NCBI GenBank assembly: GCA_903831485.1
Contig: CAIKXW010000041.1
Span: 1 to 12,440, forward strand
Length of the DNA stretch: 12,440 nt
Direction of reading: 5' to 3'
DNA from: an uncultured Alphaproteobacteria bacterium
GTDB taxonomy: Bacteria > Pseudomonadota > Alphaproteobacteria > Caulobacterales > Hyphomonadaceae
Of this stretch, positions 1 to 9,651 are shown one piece after another. Under the pieces are notes generated by a model that was given only the letters and a program-made list of their open reading frames with translations, had not been told where the DNA came from and did not search any database. Position numbers and translations under genes: made by a program. Each line of letters begins with the position of its first letter. Position 1 is the first letter of the stretch.

Positions 1-24
1 CAATAGAGGGTTGAAACACAGACC

Positions 25-795
25 ATGGCTGACTTCCAATTTGCCCAAGCGCGCACAGGCGCGCAGACGGGCGACATGTCCAAGGACGCCGGCCTGCGCA
101 AGTTCATGCTGGGCGTCTACAACAAGCTGTTCCTCGGCATCTTGCTGGCGGGCGCGCTCGCCTATGCGGCTGGTGCGGTCCCCGCCGTGTCGCAGCTCGT
201 GTTCGGCACGCCACTCGTTTACGTCGTGCAGTGGGGCCCGATCGCCCTGATGCTCGGCTCCATGTTCTTCATGAAGAATCCGTCGCCTCTGGCGACCGGC
301 ATCATGTACTGGGCCATCGTCGTTCTGATGGGCCTGGGCCTTGGCACCTGGGTCATGATGGCTGAGTCCGGCGTGTCTGCCGGCACGCGTGGCGGCATCG
401 GCCTGACCACGACCTATGAAACGATCGCCAAGGCGTTCCTGATCACGGCCTCCGCCTTCGGCGCGCTGTCGCTGTTCGGCTACACGACCAAGCGTGATCT
501 GTCAGGTATCGGCTCCTTCGCCATCATGGCGATGTGGGGCGTGCTGGCGATGTCGCTGCTGAACCTTATCCTGCCGCCGTCCTCGATGTTCGAATGGATC
601 ATCATGGGCGCCGTGTTCGCGCTCTCGGCCGTGCTGATCGCGGTTGAGACGCAGCAGCTGAAGGACGGTTACTATGCCTTCGGCGGCGACGCTCGCAGCC
701 TTGCGGTGATGACGAACTGGGGTGCTCTGAACTTCTTCATCTCGTTCATCAACATGTTCCGCATCGTGCTGATGTTCCTGTCCTCGCGCGAATAG
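25..795 (+). CDS. Bax inhibitor-1 (BI-1/YccA/TMBIM) family membrane protein
   Basis: This 256-residue protein is almost entirely hydrophobic after a polar N-terminal tail of about 25 residues and shows roughly seven membrane helices, the usual size and layout of bacterial BI-1/YetJ/YccA proteins. The C-terminal part carries the family pattern of a penultimate helix ending in VETQQ (residues 207-211) and a last helix with FISFINMF (238-245). Characterised relatives are pH-sensitive calcium leak channels (BsYetJ) or regulators of FtsH proteolysis (YccA); which applies here cannot be read from sequence. The ATG at 25 is preferred because the acidic/polar tail followed by DAGLRKFMLGVYNKL resembles alphaproteobacterial homologues as I remember them; no good ribosome binding site is seen. 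The two positions that hold the acidic pH-sensor pair in YetJ appear changed (E208 and S240). The gene seems monocistronic and ends before a strong terminator. Family assignment is confident, function is not. Confidence 0.93.
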   Translation: MADFQFAQARTGAQTGDMSKDAGLRKFMLGVYNKLFLGILLAGALAYAAGAVPAVSQLVFGTPLVYVVQWGPIALMLGSMFFMKNPSPLATGIMYWAIVVLMGLGLGTWVMMAESGVSAGTRGGIGLTTTYETIAKAFLITASAFGALSLFGYTTKRDLSGIGSFAIMAMWGVLAMSLLNLILPPSSMFEWIIMGAVFALSAVLIAVETQQLKDGYYAFGGDARSLAVMTNWGALNFFISFINMFRIVLMFLSSRE

Positions 796-819
796 CGCCT
801 GATACAGGCTGAAAACAGG

Positions 820-849
820 AGGCCCCGGACGCAAGTCCGGGGCCTTTTT
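820..849 (+). terminator. Rho-independent terminator after the BI-1 family gene
   Basis: A perfect GC-rich inverted repeat has GGCCCCGGAC (821-830) pairing with GTCCGGGGCC (835-844), plus a closing A-T pair (820/845), a GCAA tetraloop of the stable GNRA class, and five T residues (845-849). It starts 25 bases after the BI-1 stop codon. On the opposite strand the stem is followed by CCTGTTTT, so it may also help terminate the convergent DUF2794 transcript. Confidence 0.92.
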
Positions 850-899
850 GTCTCGGGTTCCCAACAGCTGTGGATCGGCCCTTGTGGATGATCGGTGGA

Positions 900-1250
900 T
901 CAATCCACGACCTGGAACCGCTTCCTGTCGAAGAAGGCGAGGACAGGGGCCAGCTCGTGTCCACGCTTGATGACCTGGCCCGTCGCGTTGGTGAGAACAT
1001 ACGCGCCCTGCCTGCGCGCGAGGTCCGGCCACTTCTCCAGCGTCCAGGTCGGCGCTTCGGCGGCGCGCTTGAACATGCAGAAGGCGGCATGGTCCCGGAA
1101 GGCGCCGATCGCGTAGTCGCGGCACTCGCCCGCGGAGACCAGCTTGCCGTAGGTCCAGAGGATCTGATCGAGCTCGCGGCGGTCGAACCAGATGCTCTTT
1201 GCGCCGGCAGCTGATTGGGAGGAAAACCCGTTTTGGGTAGTATGAGTCAT
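900..1250 (-). CDS. DUF2794 family protein
   Basis: This 116-residue soluble protein matches DUF2794 from memory: FDRREL near residue 22, then a YGKLVSAGECRDYAIG block, LARRQGAYVLTNATG, and a C-terminal KRGHEL with FDRKRF. The family is small (about 110-130 residues), widespread in Alphaproteobacteria and has no established biochemical role; I know of no catalytic motif in it. The N-terminal 18 residues are low-complexity and polar, as usual for the family, which supports the ATG at 1250. No strong ribosome binding site is seen, only a G-rich GGGGATT stretch close upstream. The gene stands alone, convergent with the BI-1 gene and divergent from the Gld-like operon, so it must have its own promoter within 1251-1645. 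Nothing suggests truncation. Family call is confident; function unknown. Confidence 0.85.
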   Translation of the reverse strand: MTHTTQNGFSSQSAAGAKSIWFDRRELDQILWTYGKLVSAGECRDYAIGAFRDHAAFCMFKRAAEAPTWTLEKWPDLARRQGAYVLTNATGQVIKRGHELAPVLAFFDRKRFQVVD

Positions 1251-1645
1251 GCGAATCCCCGAGGCAGGTCAGCTCTGGATCAGACAGAGGTCAGAATGGC
1301 TTCAAACATTACGAAAGTTTCGCACAATAGGTGTATTTTAGGCTAGCCAAAGCGACCGTTACCGTACAAGTTAACTGGGTCGGGCGGATGGTTAAGACGC
1401 CGACCTTGGACCCAACAGCCCCCCAGCCCCCCAGGGTTGCGACTGACGGTTCGCCCGACACCCTACCCCCAAAAATCAGAGTATCACCGCACACTGCGGA
1501 CCCGTGCGCGCCGTCCAGCGGGTTTCCGCGGAATTCGTTGGTCGCGTTGGGCGATTTTTCATGCCGCCCTGCTCACTTGGCGGCGCCCGGGAATCACCCC
1601 GCGTGATAGCTCATTCCTCATGACCAAGGGCTCCCGCCTCGGCTT
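1251..1645. other. Divergent intergenic region, no gene identified
   Basis: These 395 bases separate the DUF2794 gene (leftward) from the Gld-like operon (rightward), so at least two promoters should lie here. About 1300-1345 is clearly richer in A and T than the surroundings, which is where I would expect promoter elements, but I could not find a -35/-10 pair with acceptable sequence and spacing on either strand. At 1417-1434 an 8-base unit, AGCCCCCC, is repeated twice in tandem. Open frames crossing the region, for example a 91-codon one at 1331-1606, have proline-rich, non-protein-like composition and no ribosome binding site. No tRNA, riboswitch or clear terminator was seen. Confidence 0.6.
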
Positions 1646-2401
1646 ATGGATTTCATGGACGCGCTGAAGGTTTCCGCTCTTTGCAAGTCGTTCGGACGCC
1701 GGGAGGCCGTGCGCGGCGTGAGCTTCGCCGTATCGATAGGGCAGGCGGTGGCCTTCCTGGGACCCAACGGGGCGGGGAAGTCTACGACCTTGCGGATGAT
1801 CGCAGGCTTTCACGAGCCGGATGCGGGCGATGCCGAAATCGGCGGAGCGTCGATCATCACACGGCGCAGCGAGGCCCAGCGATCGCTTGGCTATCTCGCG
1901 GAAGGCGCGCCGCTCTATCTCGACCTGTCAGTGAAGGCGTTCCTCGGATTCCTCGCCCGCACGCATGGACTGTCGGCGGCCGCGACGAAGGATGGACTCG
2001 CGCGCGTCGCGGTGGATGCGGGCATCGCGGAGGTGATGAGCTCACGCATCGAGACGCTGTCGAAGGGATACCGGCGTCGCGTCGCGCTGGCAGGCGCACT
2101 GGTGCATGACCCGATGGTGCTCGTGCTGGACGAGCCGACAGATGGTCTCGACCCCAACCAGAAGGTCGCGATGCGAGCCTTGATCCGGCGCATGGCGGAG
2201 ACCAAGGCTATCCTGATCTCGACGCACCAGCTCGACGAGGTGGAGGCGATGTGTTCGCGCGTCGTCCTGATCGATCGCGGGATCATCGTGACGGACACCA
2301 CGCAGACAGAGCTGGCGGCGCGCACGCCGAGCGGCCGGCTGGATGACGCCTTTCATGCGCTGACGCGAACTGATCCCTCAGGCGGGGAGAAGGCGGCGTG
2401 A
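1646..2401 (+). CDS. GldA-like ABC transporter ATP-binding protein
   Basis: This 251-residue ABC ATPase should power the membrane protein encoded next to it. The visible motifs are Walker A GPNGAGKST (residues 39-47), a Q-loop region of GldA type (LGYLAEGAPLY), a signature reading LSKGYRRR (138-145) rather than LSGGQ, Walker B VLVLDEPTDGLDP with D162/E163, and the H-loop histidine H194 in STHQLDEVEAM. The SKGY signature and the Y-L-x-E-x-x-P-L-Y stretch are typical of GldA and related ABC-2 ATPases. The start could be the ATG at 1646 or the in-frame ATG at 1655; neither has a convincing ribosome binding site. The stop overlaps the next start (GTGA), indicating translational coupling and a single operon with the permease, the GldG-like and the DUF4340 genes. 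Role as an ABC-2 ATPase is secure; the substrate is unknown. Confidence 0.93.
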   Translation: MDFMDALKVSALCKSFGRREAVRGVSFAVSIGQAVAFLGPNGAGKSTTLRMIAGFHEPDAGDAEIGGASIITRRSEAQRSLGYLAEGAPLYLDLSVKAFLGFLARTHGLSAAATKDGLARVAVDAGIAEVMSSRIETLSKGYRRRVALAGALVHDPMVLVLDEPTDGLDPNQKVAMRALIRRMAETKAILISTHQLDEVEAMCSRVVLIDRGIIVTDTTQTELAARTPSGRLDDAFHALTRTDPSGGEKAA

Positions 2402-3156
2402 GCATCGATGTGGCGCAGTCGGCCCGGCAGTCGGCGAATGCGATTGGCGCCATCTATGTGCGCGAGCTGTCGGCCTACTTCCTGACGCCGCTCGCCTATG
2501 TGTTCATGGCGATCTTCCTCATCTCGCTGGGCGCCTTCACTTTCGAGGTCGGACGCTTCTTCGATACCAACCAGGCCGACCTCTCGCCCTTCTTCCTTTT
2601 CCACCCCTGGCTCTATCTCGTCTTTCTTCCCGCGATCGCGATGCGGTTGTGGGCGGATGAAGCGCGCGGCGGCACGCTGGAATTGCTGATGAGCCTGCCG
2701 GCGCCTGCCTGGGCGCTCGTCGTGGGCAAGTTCCTCGCCGCCTGGACGGTTGCAGGCGCAGCGCTCGCGCTGACGGCGCCGATGTGGATTTCGGTCAACT
2801 GGCTCGGCGCGCCAGACAACGCGGCGATCGCGCTCGGCTATCTGATGAGCTTCCTGATGGCGGGGGCCTACCTGTCGATCGCGTGCGCGCTCTCGGCTGC
2901 TGCGGGCAACCAGGTGGTGGCCTTCGTGATGTCGGTGGCGGTGGGCTTCCTGTTCACGGCGGCCGGTCTCCCTGTTGTGGGCGGCGCGCTTGGGCCGGGG
3001 ATGGCGGACGCACTGGCGTCATTCTCGCTGCTCTCGCATTTCGAGGCCGCACAGCGCGGGGTGCTGGAGCTGCGCTCGCTGGTCTTCTATCTCGGCTTTA
3101 TCGGCCTGTGGCTGACGCTGAACACGATCTGGGTCAGCGCGCGGAAGGGCGGGTGA
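2398..3156 (+). CDS. GldF-like ABC-2 type transporter permease
   Basis: This 252-residue integral membrane protein has about six hydrophobic helices. After an N-terminal VRELSAYFLTPLAYVF segment comes the hallmark of the ABC-2 permease family, MRLWADEARGGTLELLMSLP at about residues 82-101, where the conserved E-x-x-x-G-T-L-E-L-L coupling motif contacts the ATPase. Length and motif match GldF, the membrane partner of GldA and GldG. It starts with GTG at 2398, inside the last codons of the ATPase gene (four-base GTGA overlap), and its stop shares one base with the next ATG (TGATG at 3154-3158). With the ATPase it should form a homodimeric or pseudo-dimeric exporter in the inner membrane. No truncation or frameshift is seen. 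The transported molecule cannot be deduced. Confidence 0.9.
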   Translation: MSIDVAQSARQSANAIGAIYVRELSAYFLTPLAYVFMAIFLISLGAFTFEVGRFFDTNQADLSPFFLFHPWLYLVFLPAIAMRLWADEARGGTLELLMSLPAPAWALVVGKFLAAWTVAGAALALTAPMWISVNWLGAPDNAAIALGYLMSFLMAGAYLSIACALSAAAGNQVVAFVMSVAVGFLFTAAGLPVVGGALGPGMADALASFSLLSHFEAAQRGVLELRSLVFYLGFIGLWLTLNTIWVSARKGG

Positions 3157-5015
3157 TGAAGCGCAGTCACTACGTCATCCTCGTAAGCCTCGCCGCAGTG
3201 CTGATCTTTGCGGGCCTGAATCTCGCGTCCTGGCGTTGGCTGGGCGGCGCGCGCGCGGATTTCACTGCGAACGGGCTCTACACGCTGTCGACATCGGCCA
3301 AGCGTGTCGTGCAGCGGCTGATCGAGCCGGTGGAAATCGAACTCGTCTATTCGCGTGTCCTCGGCGCGGAGTTCCCGGCGATCCGCGCGCATGCGGATCG
3401 CGTGCGACAGCTGATGGCGGAGATCGCGGCGCAGAGCGAGGGCAAGGTGAAGCTGCGCGAGGTGGAGCCGGAAGCCTTCTCCGAGGAAGAGGATCGCGTC
3501 GCGGCGGCGGGGCTGTCGCCCGCGCCGACCAATGGCGGCGAGCCCCTCTATTTCGGAATCATCGGGCGCAACACGTCGGCCGACAACATCACCATCCCCT
3601 TCCTCGCGCCGGAACGCGATGCGCTGCTGGAATACGAGCTGGTGCGGCTGATCTCGCAGCTGGACGACCCAGCCCCGCCGAAGGTTGCAGTCCTGTCGTC
3701 GCTGCTGGCCTATCAGCTGCATCCGACAGAGCAGGGCTCGGCCTTCATGCTGCGCGAGGGCGCGCGGGCCTACGAGATCGTCATCGTCGAGGAAGGTTTC
3801 CGGGCGCTGCCGGACGATACGGACGTGCTCCTGATGGTGCATCCGCCTGCCATGGATGAATGGCAGAGCTATGTCATCGACCAGTTCCTTCTGAACAAGG
3901 GCGCCGCCCTGATCGCGATTGATCCGGTGTCGCGCGCGGCCATCGTCCAGCAGGACGGGGCGCCGGTGGCGTCCTCGCTTGGGCGGATTGCAAGGATGCT
4001 CGGCCTGACAGAGCAGCGGGAGGCGGTTGCGGACTCGACCATCGCGTTGCCGGTGAATGTGGATATTGGCGGCGGGCGGACGATGCAGGTGGGCCAACCA
4101 CTTTTCCCCGGACCGCCTCCTGCACTGATGTCGCGTGACGATGTGATCACGGCTGACTTGTCGCGGCCGATCAATTTTGGCGCTCCGGGCAGGTTGATCG
4201 TGCAACCGCCGGCGGGCGTAACGTTCGAGCCGCTGGTGTCCACCAGCATCGAGGCCGCACTGTTTCCGGCCGGGATGGCGGCAAGCGATCCAGGACCGCG
4301 GCAGGTGCTCGAGGCGTATCAGCCGTCCGGCGCTCAGCAGGCGCTGGCGGGACGGCTGGCCGGTCCGTTGCGTTCGACGTTTGCAGGGCCGCCTGTCGTC
4401 GCAGATGAGGATGATCCGGTGCTGGCGGAGCTGCGGCGTCAGGAGATGGCGCGCCAGCCGCCCTTCGTGGCGGACTCGCAGCGCGATGCCCAGATCATCC
4501 TGGTCGCAGACAGCGACATGTTCGACGACAGCTTTTTCGTGCATCCGCAATCAGGCCAGCCGCTCGCCGACAATGCGGCCTTCGTTCTGAACGCCCTCGA
4601 CAATCTAGGCGGCGATCCCGCGCTGACGGAGCTGCGCTCGCGAGCCCCAGCCGCTCGGCCGATGGCGCGTGTGGATGAGCTTCGCGAGGCGGCGAAGACC
4701 CGCCTGTTCGCGGAGCAGGAACGGCTTGAGACGCTGCTGAAGGCTGCTGAAGCGCGCATTGGCGAGCTGGAGGCGCGGCGTGCGGGCGGGGCGGCCTCGG
4801 CGCCCGAGGAACTGGCCGAGATCAACGAATACCGCGTGCAGGCCGCAGAGATCCGCGGGCAGCTGCGCGGCGTGGAGCGTGAATTCCGGCGCGACATCGA
4901 TGCGCTGGAAAGCCAGCTGGTGTTTCTCAATGTGTGGCTGCCGCCGATCCTTGTGGGTCTCGCCGGCATCGGCGTGTTCTTCTGGCGCGGTCGCAGGCGT
5001 GGAGGCGCGGCATGA
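3156..5015 (+). CDS. GldG-like ABC transporter auxiliary protein
   Basis: This 619-residue protein is anchored at both ends: a membrane helix at about residues 7-28 and another at about 588-611 followed by an Arg-rich cytoplasmic tail. Between them is a large, presumably periplasmic, domain beginning with the family-typical ADFTANGLYTLSTSAKRV and continuing through a region typical of the GldG/ABC-type uncharacterised transport family. Near the end of that domain are VADSDMFDD (450-458) and DNAAFVLNALDNLGG, both characteristic of GldG proteins. Residues of about 505-588 are rich in Glu, Ala, Leu and Arg in heptad-like order, likely a coiled coil leading into the last helix. There is no nucleotide-binding motif. 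The ATG at 3156 overlaps the permease stop and gives the expected N-terminal anchor; upstream codons in the frame are antisense-like extension and were excluded. Its role is probably substrate handling or a structural subunit for the ABC pair. Confidence 0.88.
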   Translation: MKRSHYVILVSLAAVLIFAGLNLASWRWLGGARADFTANGLYTLSTSAKRVVQRLIEPVEIELVYSRVLGAEFPAIRAHADRVRQLMAEIAAQSEGKVKLREVEPEAFSEEEDRVAAAGLSPAPTNGGEPLYFGIIGRNTSADNITIPFLAPERDALLEYELVRLISQLDDPAPPKVAVLSSLLAYQLHPTEQGSAFMLREGARAYEIVIVEEGFRALPDDTDVLLMVHPPAMDEWQSYVIDQFLLNKGAALIAIDPVSRAAIVQQDGAPVASSLGRIARMLGLTEQREAVADSTIALPVNVDIGGGRTMQVGQPLFPGPPPALMSRDDVITADLSRPINFGAPGRLIVQPPAGVTFEPLVSTSIEAALFPAGMAASDPGPRQVLEAYQPSGAQQALAGRLAGPLRSTFAGPPVVADEDDPVLAELRRQEMARQPPFVADSQRDAQIILVADSDMFDDSFFVHPQSGQPLADNAAFVLNALDNLGGDPALTELRSRAPAARPMARVDELREAAKTRLFAEQERLETLLKAAEARIGELEARRAGGAASAPEELAEINEYRVQAAEIRGQLRGVEREFRRDIDALESQLVFLNVWLPPILVGLAGIGVFFWRGRRRGGAA

Positions 5016-6028
5016 GCCTGGCGCGAGCGAAGTTGAGGCGGCGCTCTCTCCTGATTGCGGGCGGCCTCGCTGCTGCGTCGGTGCTTCTGGGCGCGCTGGC
5101 ATGGATGCCCGCGGGCGCCGACCTGCAGCGGTCCGAGGTCGGCAAGCGTGTGCTGCCGGCCTTCGCCGAAAAGCAATCGCTGGTCCAGCTGATCATGGTG
5201 ACAACGCAGGAGGAGAGCTATCACCTCGTGCGCAATGATGATGGCTGGGTGCTGTCGGAGAAGGGCTCATATCCTGTCACGGACGCCAGGATCCAGGAGC
5301 TGACTGAGGCGCTGTCAAACATCACCTATGCGGAGCCGATGACGCGCGACGAGCGCAAGTTCGACCGCATCGGGCTCGGCGATCCAGCTACGGGCGGCAC
5401 GGGCGCGCTGCTGGAAGTTGGTGACGGGAAGGGCAACAGCTTCGCCAGGCTGCTGGTCGGGTATCGCGATGGGCGATCCTATGTGCGCAAGCCGGATGAT
5501 CTTCAGGCATGGGCCGCCACGGGCGCCGTGATGCCGCCGCTGCAGCGGGGCGCGGCATGGGTTGATCTCCGCGTGCTTGAGGTTTCGGCGGACCAGATCG
5601 CCGGGGTCGACATACGACCGGGACAGGGTCCGGCCTACCGGCTTGTGGCGGCGCCCGGCGGCGGGTTCGCGCTTGCCCCGCCCCACGACCGGCTGCAGGT
5701 GCTCGCGGCGCTAGGTCCCTCGCTCACGGCGGAGGCGCTGGTCCGGTTCGCGCCGACCGATGTGGCGCCGGCGCTGGACGTCGCAACAGGTGCTCCTGTC
5801 GCAGAGCACATCACGCGGCTTTCCTCTGGCGTTGTCGTCGTCGTGCGCAGCTGGCGGAAGGATGAGCGAGGCTGGGTGACAGTCAGTGCGGCTGTAGCGG
5901 AGGGCGCCAGCGCTGAAGCGGCCGCGCTGGCGGGCGATATCAACGCGCGGGCGGCGCCATGGGCATTTGCATTGAGTGAGCTGGATTGGGGAACGTTCTC
6001 GACGCCCCTGGATGCAGTCGCCGGGTAG
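5012..6028 (+). CDS. DUF4340 domain-containing protein, last gene of the Gld-like operon
   Basis: This 338-residue protein has one N-terminal membrane helix (about residues 10-33, preceded by an Arg/Lys-rich start, so the rest should be periplasmic) and then repeated beta-rich modules of DUF4340 type: a segment built around SYHLVRNDDGWVL, PVTDARIQELTEAL, and later LLVGYRDGRSYVRKP followed by WVDLRVLEVSADQIAGVDI. DUF4340 genes commonly follow GldG-like genes in Proteobacteria and other phyla, and the family has no proven function. The start at 5012 is in an ATGA overlap with the GldG-like stop, which fits a coupled fourth operon gene and gives the expected short cytoplasmic N-terminus. The gene ends only five bases before the convergent DUF1223 gene. 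I infer that it is a periplasmic partner of the GldG-like protein. Function unknown. Confidence 0.85.
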   Translation: MSLARAKLRRRSLLIAGGLAAASVLLGALAWMPAGADLQRSEVGKRVLPAFAEKQSLVQLIMVTTQEESYHLVRNDDGWVLSEKGSYPVTDARIQELTEALSNITYAEPMTRDERKFDRIGLGDPATGGTGALLEVGDGKGNSFARLLVGYRDGRSYVRKPDDLQAWAATGAVMPPLQRGAAWVDLRVLEVSADQIAGVDIRPGQGPAYRLVAAPGGGFALAPPHDRLQVLAALGPSLTAEALVRFAPTDVAPALDVATGAPVAEHITRLSSGVVVVVRSWRKDERGWVTVSAAVAEGASAEAAALAGDINARAAPWAFALSELDWGTFSTPLDAVAG

Positions 6029-6037
6029 CGGCGCTAC
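6025..6037. terminator. Small hairpin joining two convergent stop codons (weak bidirectional terminator candidate)
   Basis: GTAGC (6025-6029) and GCTAC (6033-6037) form a five-base stem with a GGC loop, followed on the plus strand by TTCTTCT. The TAG of the DUF4340 gene and the TAG of the opposing DUF1223 gene both lie in the stem arms. The stem is short and the T-run interrupted, so termination strength is doubtful. Confidence 0.3.
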
Positions 6038-6759
6038 TTCTTCTGTACCGCGCCGATGACCATGCCCTCGGCGCCGTTCTTCTGGACCATCACGACGCAG
6101 GCGGATGGGCACTTCACCGGGAAACGCTGTGCGCCCCCCTTCCATTCGCCAACCTGCTCGTACTTGGTGACGAGATTCCAGTAGGACATCGGCTTGCCCT
6201 TGTTCGCGCCGCCGCCGGGCGTGACGTTGGTGACGCCGGGGCGGTAGTGGACAACGATGACGCCAGCCGACGTGGCATCGGCCGGCATTGTGCCGGAGAC
6301 CGCCACAAGGTCGTTGTCGAAGGCCACCGTAGCCGGATAGGGGCTGATGTCGCGGCGGCCGAAGGCCTCCCCGATATCCTTGATGTCGGTACCCGGACCA
6401 TGCAGGCGTCCGGAATAGACGACCTGCGGCGTGTAGGGGCCGCGGTATTTCAGGACGCGATTGTAACGCTTCTGGCGCTCGGTGAACTCCTTCTTGGCGA
6501 AGGTGTCGTCCCAGCCGAGATAGTCCCAGATGCCGACCGGATAGGTGAGGGCGATCACGTCGGAGCGCTCGGCCAGTTTCGCGATGTTGGCGTTGGCGAC
6601 GGGGCAGTTGCCGCAGCCCTGGCTGGAGAACAGTTCCATGACGACGGGGCGGGTGGCGTGCTCAGGCACATCCATGCCGCCGCGCTGCGCGAAAGCCGGC
6701 GCCGAGAGGGCGGCGAGCGAAATGACCGCCGAAGCGAGACGTGAGAGGAATGATCTCAT
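6034..6759 (-). CDS. DUF1223 family secreted thioredoxin-like protein
   Basis: This 241-residue protein begins with a clear signal peptide: a basic start, a hydrophobic core, and a likely cleavage after AFA at residue 24. The mature part opens with the DUF1223 signature VVMELFSSQGCGNCPVAN, in which C49 and C52 form a CxxC pair on a thioredoxin-like fold, followed by TYPVGIWDYLGWDD and the conserved YTPQVVYSGR region. Two further cysteines occur near the C-terminus (KCPSAC). DUF1223 proteins are periplasmic or exported and uncharacterised; the CxxC suggests thiol redox chemistry, but activity is not shown. It lies 87 bases downstream of acnA on the same strand with no obvious terminator between, so read-through from acnA is possible. 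Family confident, role inferred. Confidence 0.88.
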   Translation of the reverse strand: MRSFLSRLASAVISLAALSAPAFAQRGGMDVPEHATRPVVMELFSSQGCGNCPVANANIAKLAERSDVIALTYPVGIWDYLGWDDTFAKKEFTERQKRYNRVLKYRGPYTPQVVYSGRLHGPGTDIKDIGEAFGRRDISPYPATVAFDNDLVAVSGTMPADATSAGVIVVHYRPGVTNVTPGGGANKGKPMSYWNLVTKYEQVGEWKGGAQRFPVKCPSACVVMVQKNGAEGMVIGAVQKK

Positions 6760-6846
6760 GCCGGTCCGTTATCTCGCAGCCGCACAATTGCGCGAATCAA
6801 GAGGCCGTGACCCCCCGATCACCTTCCGTCACAAACCGTTGGCCGA

Positions 6847-9531
<2,685 letters not shown>

Positions 9532-9651
9532 GCTGGGGCGCCTTTCGGGGCATCGAAAAATCGACGTACGGGAGCCGGCGGCCCCCCGCTCTGGCGGCGT
9601 TCCTACAGGACGCCGTTATGGGAAGCAAATGCACCTGAAGGGGTAAAGGAA
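9532..9651. promoter_or_regulatory. Divergent control region between acnA and ccmA
   Basis: These 120 bases must hold the acnA promoter and probably that of ccmABCDG. An imperfect hairpin at 9595-9615 pairs CGGCG with CGCCG and TCC with GGA around a TACA loop, with one bulged T at 9600. On the acnA strand a TTGCTT is followed 17 bases later by TAGGAA, a weak sigma-70 match that I do not rely on. No clear operator for a known iron regulator was recognised. Confidence 0.5.
9637..9643 (+). promoter_or_regulatory. Ribosome binding site deciding the TTG start of ccmA
   Basis: GAAGGGG lies eight bases before the TTG at 9652. A second purine run, AAAGGA (9645-9650), sits too close to that TTG to be useful. 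No in-frame ATG or GTG lies at a sensible distance, so this site selects the TTG as the ccmA start. Confidence 0.6.

Noticed and set aside
1371..1395. Two TTAA boxes suggestive of a CtrA site
   Set aside because: They are 17 bases apart, whereas the CtrA consensus needs seven, so they do not form a site.
1253..1595. GANTC (CcrM-type methylation) motifs at 1253 and 1591 near the two divergent starts
   Set aside because: The motif also occurs in nearby coding sequence (for example 276 and 362), so there is no evident enrichment to support regulation.
1620..1667. Possible 15-codon leader peptide starting at the ATG at 1620 and overlapping the GldA-like start
   Set aside because: It has no ribosome binding site, no attenuator hairpin and no codon run suggesting regulation; it is short enough to occur by chance.
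3087..4550. Long minus-strand open frame (487 codons) opposite the GldG-like gene
   Set aside because: It is a high-GC shadow of a convincing plus-strand gene, and its Arg/His-rich composition is not protein-like.
5986..6744. Plus-strand 252-codon frame over the DUF1223 gene
   Set aside because: The minus-strand product has a signal peptide and family motifs; the plus-strand translation is an antisense artefact.
6760..6846. Possible terminator between acnA and the DUF1223 gene
   Set aside because: Only a loose GTGAC/GTCAC pairing with a long loop and no T-run was found.
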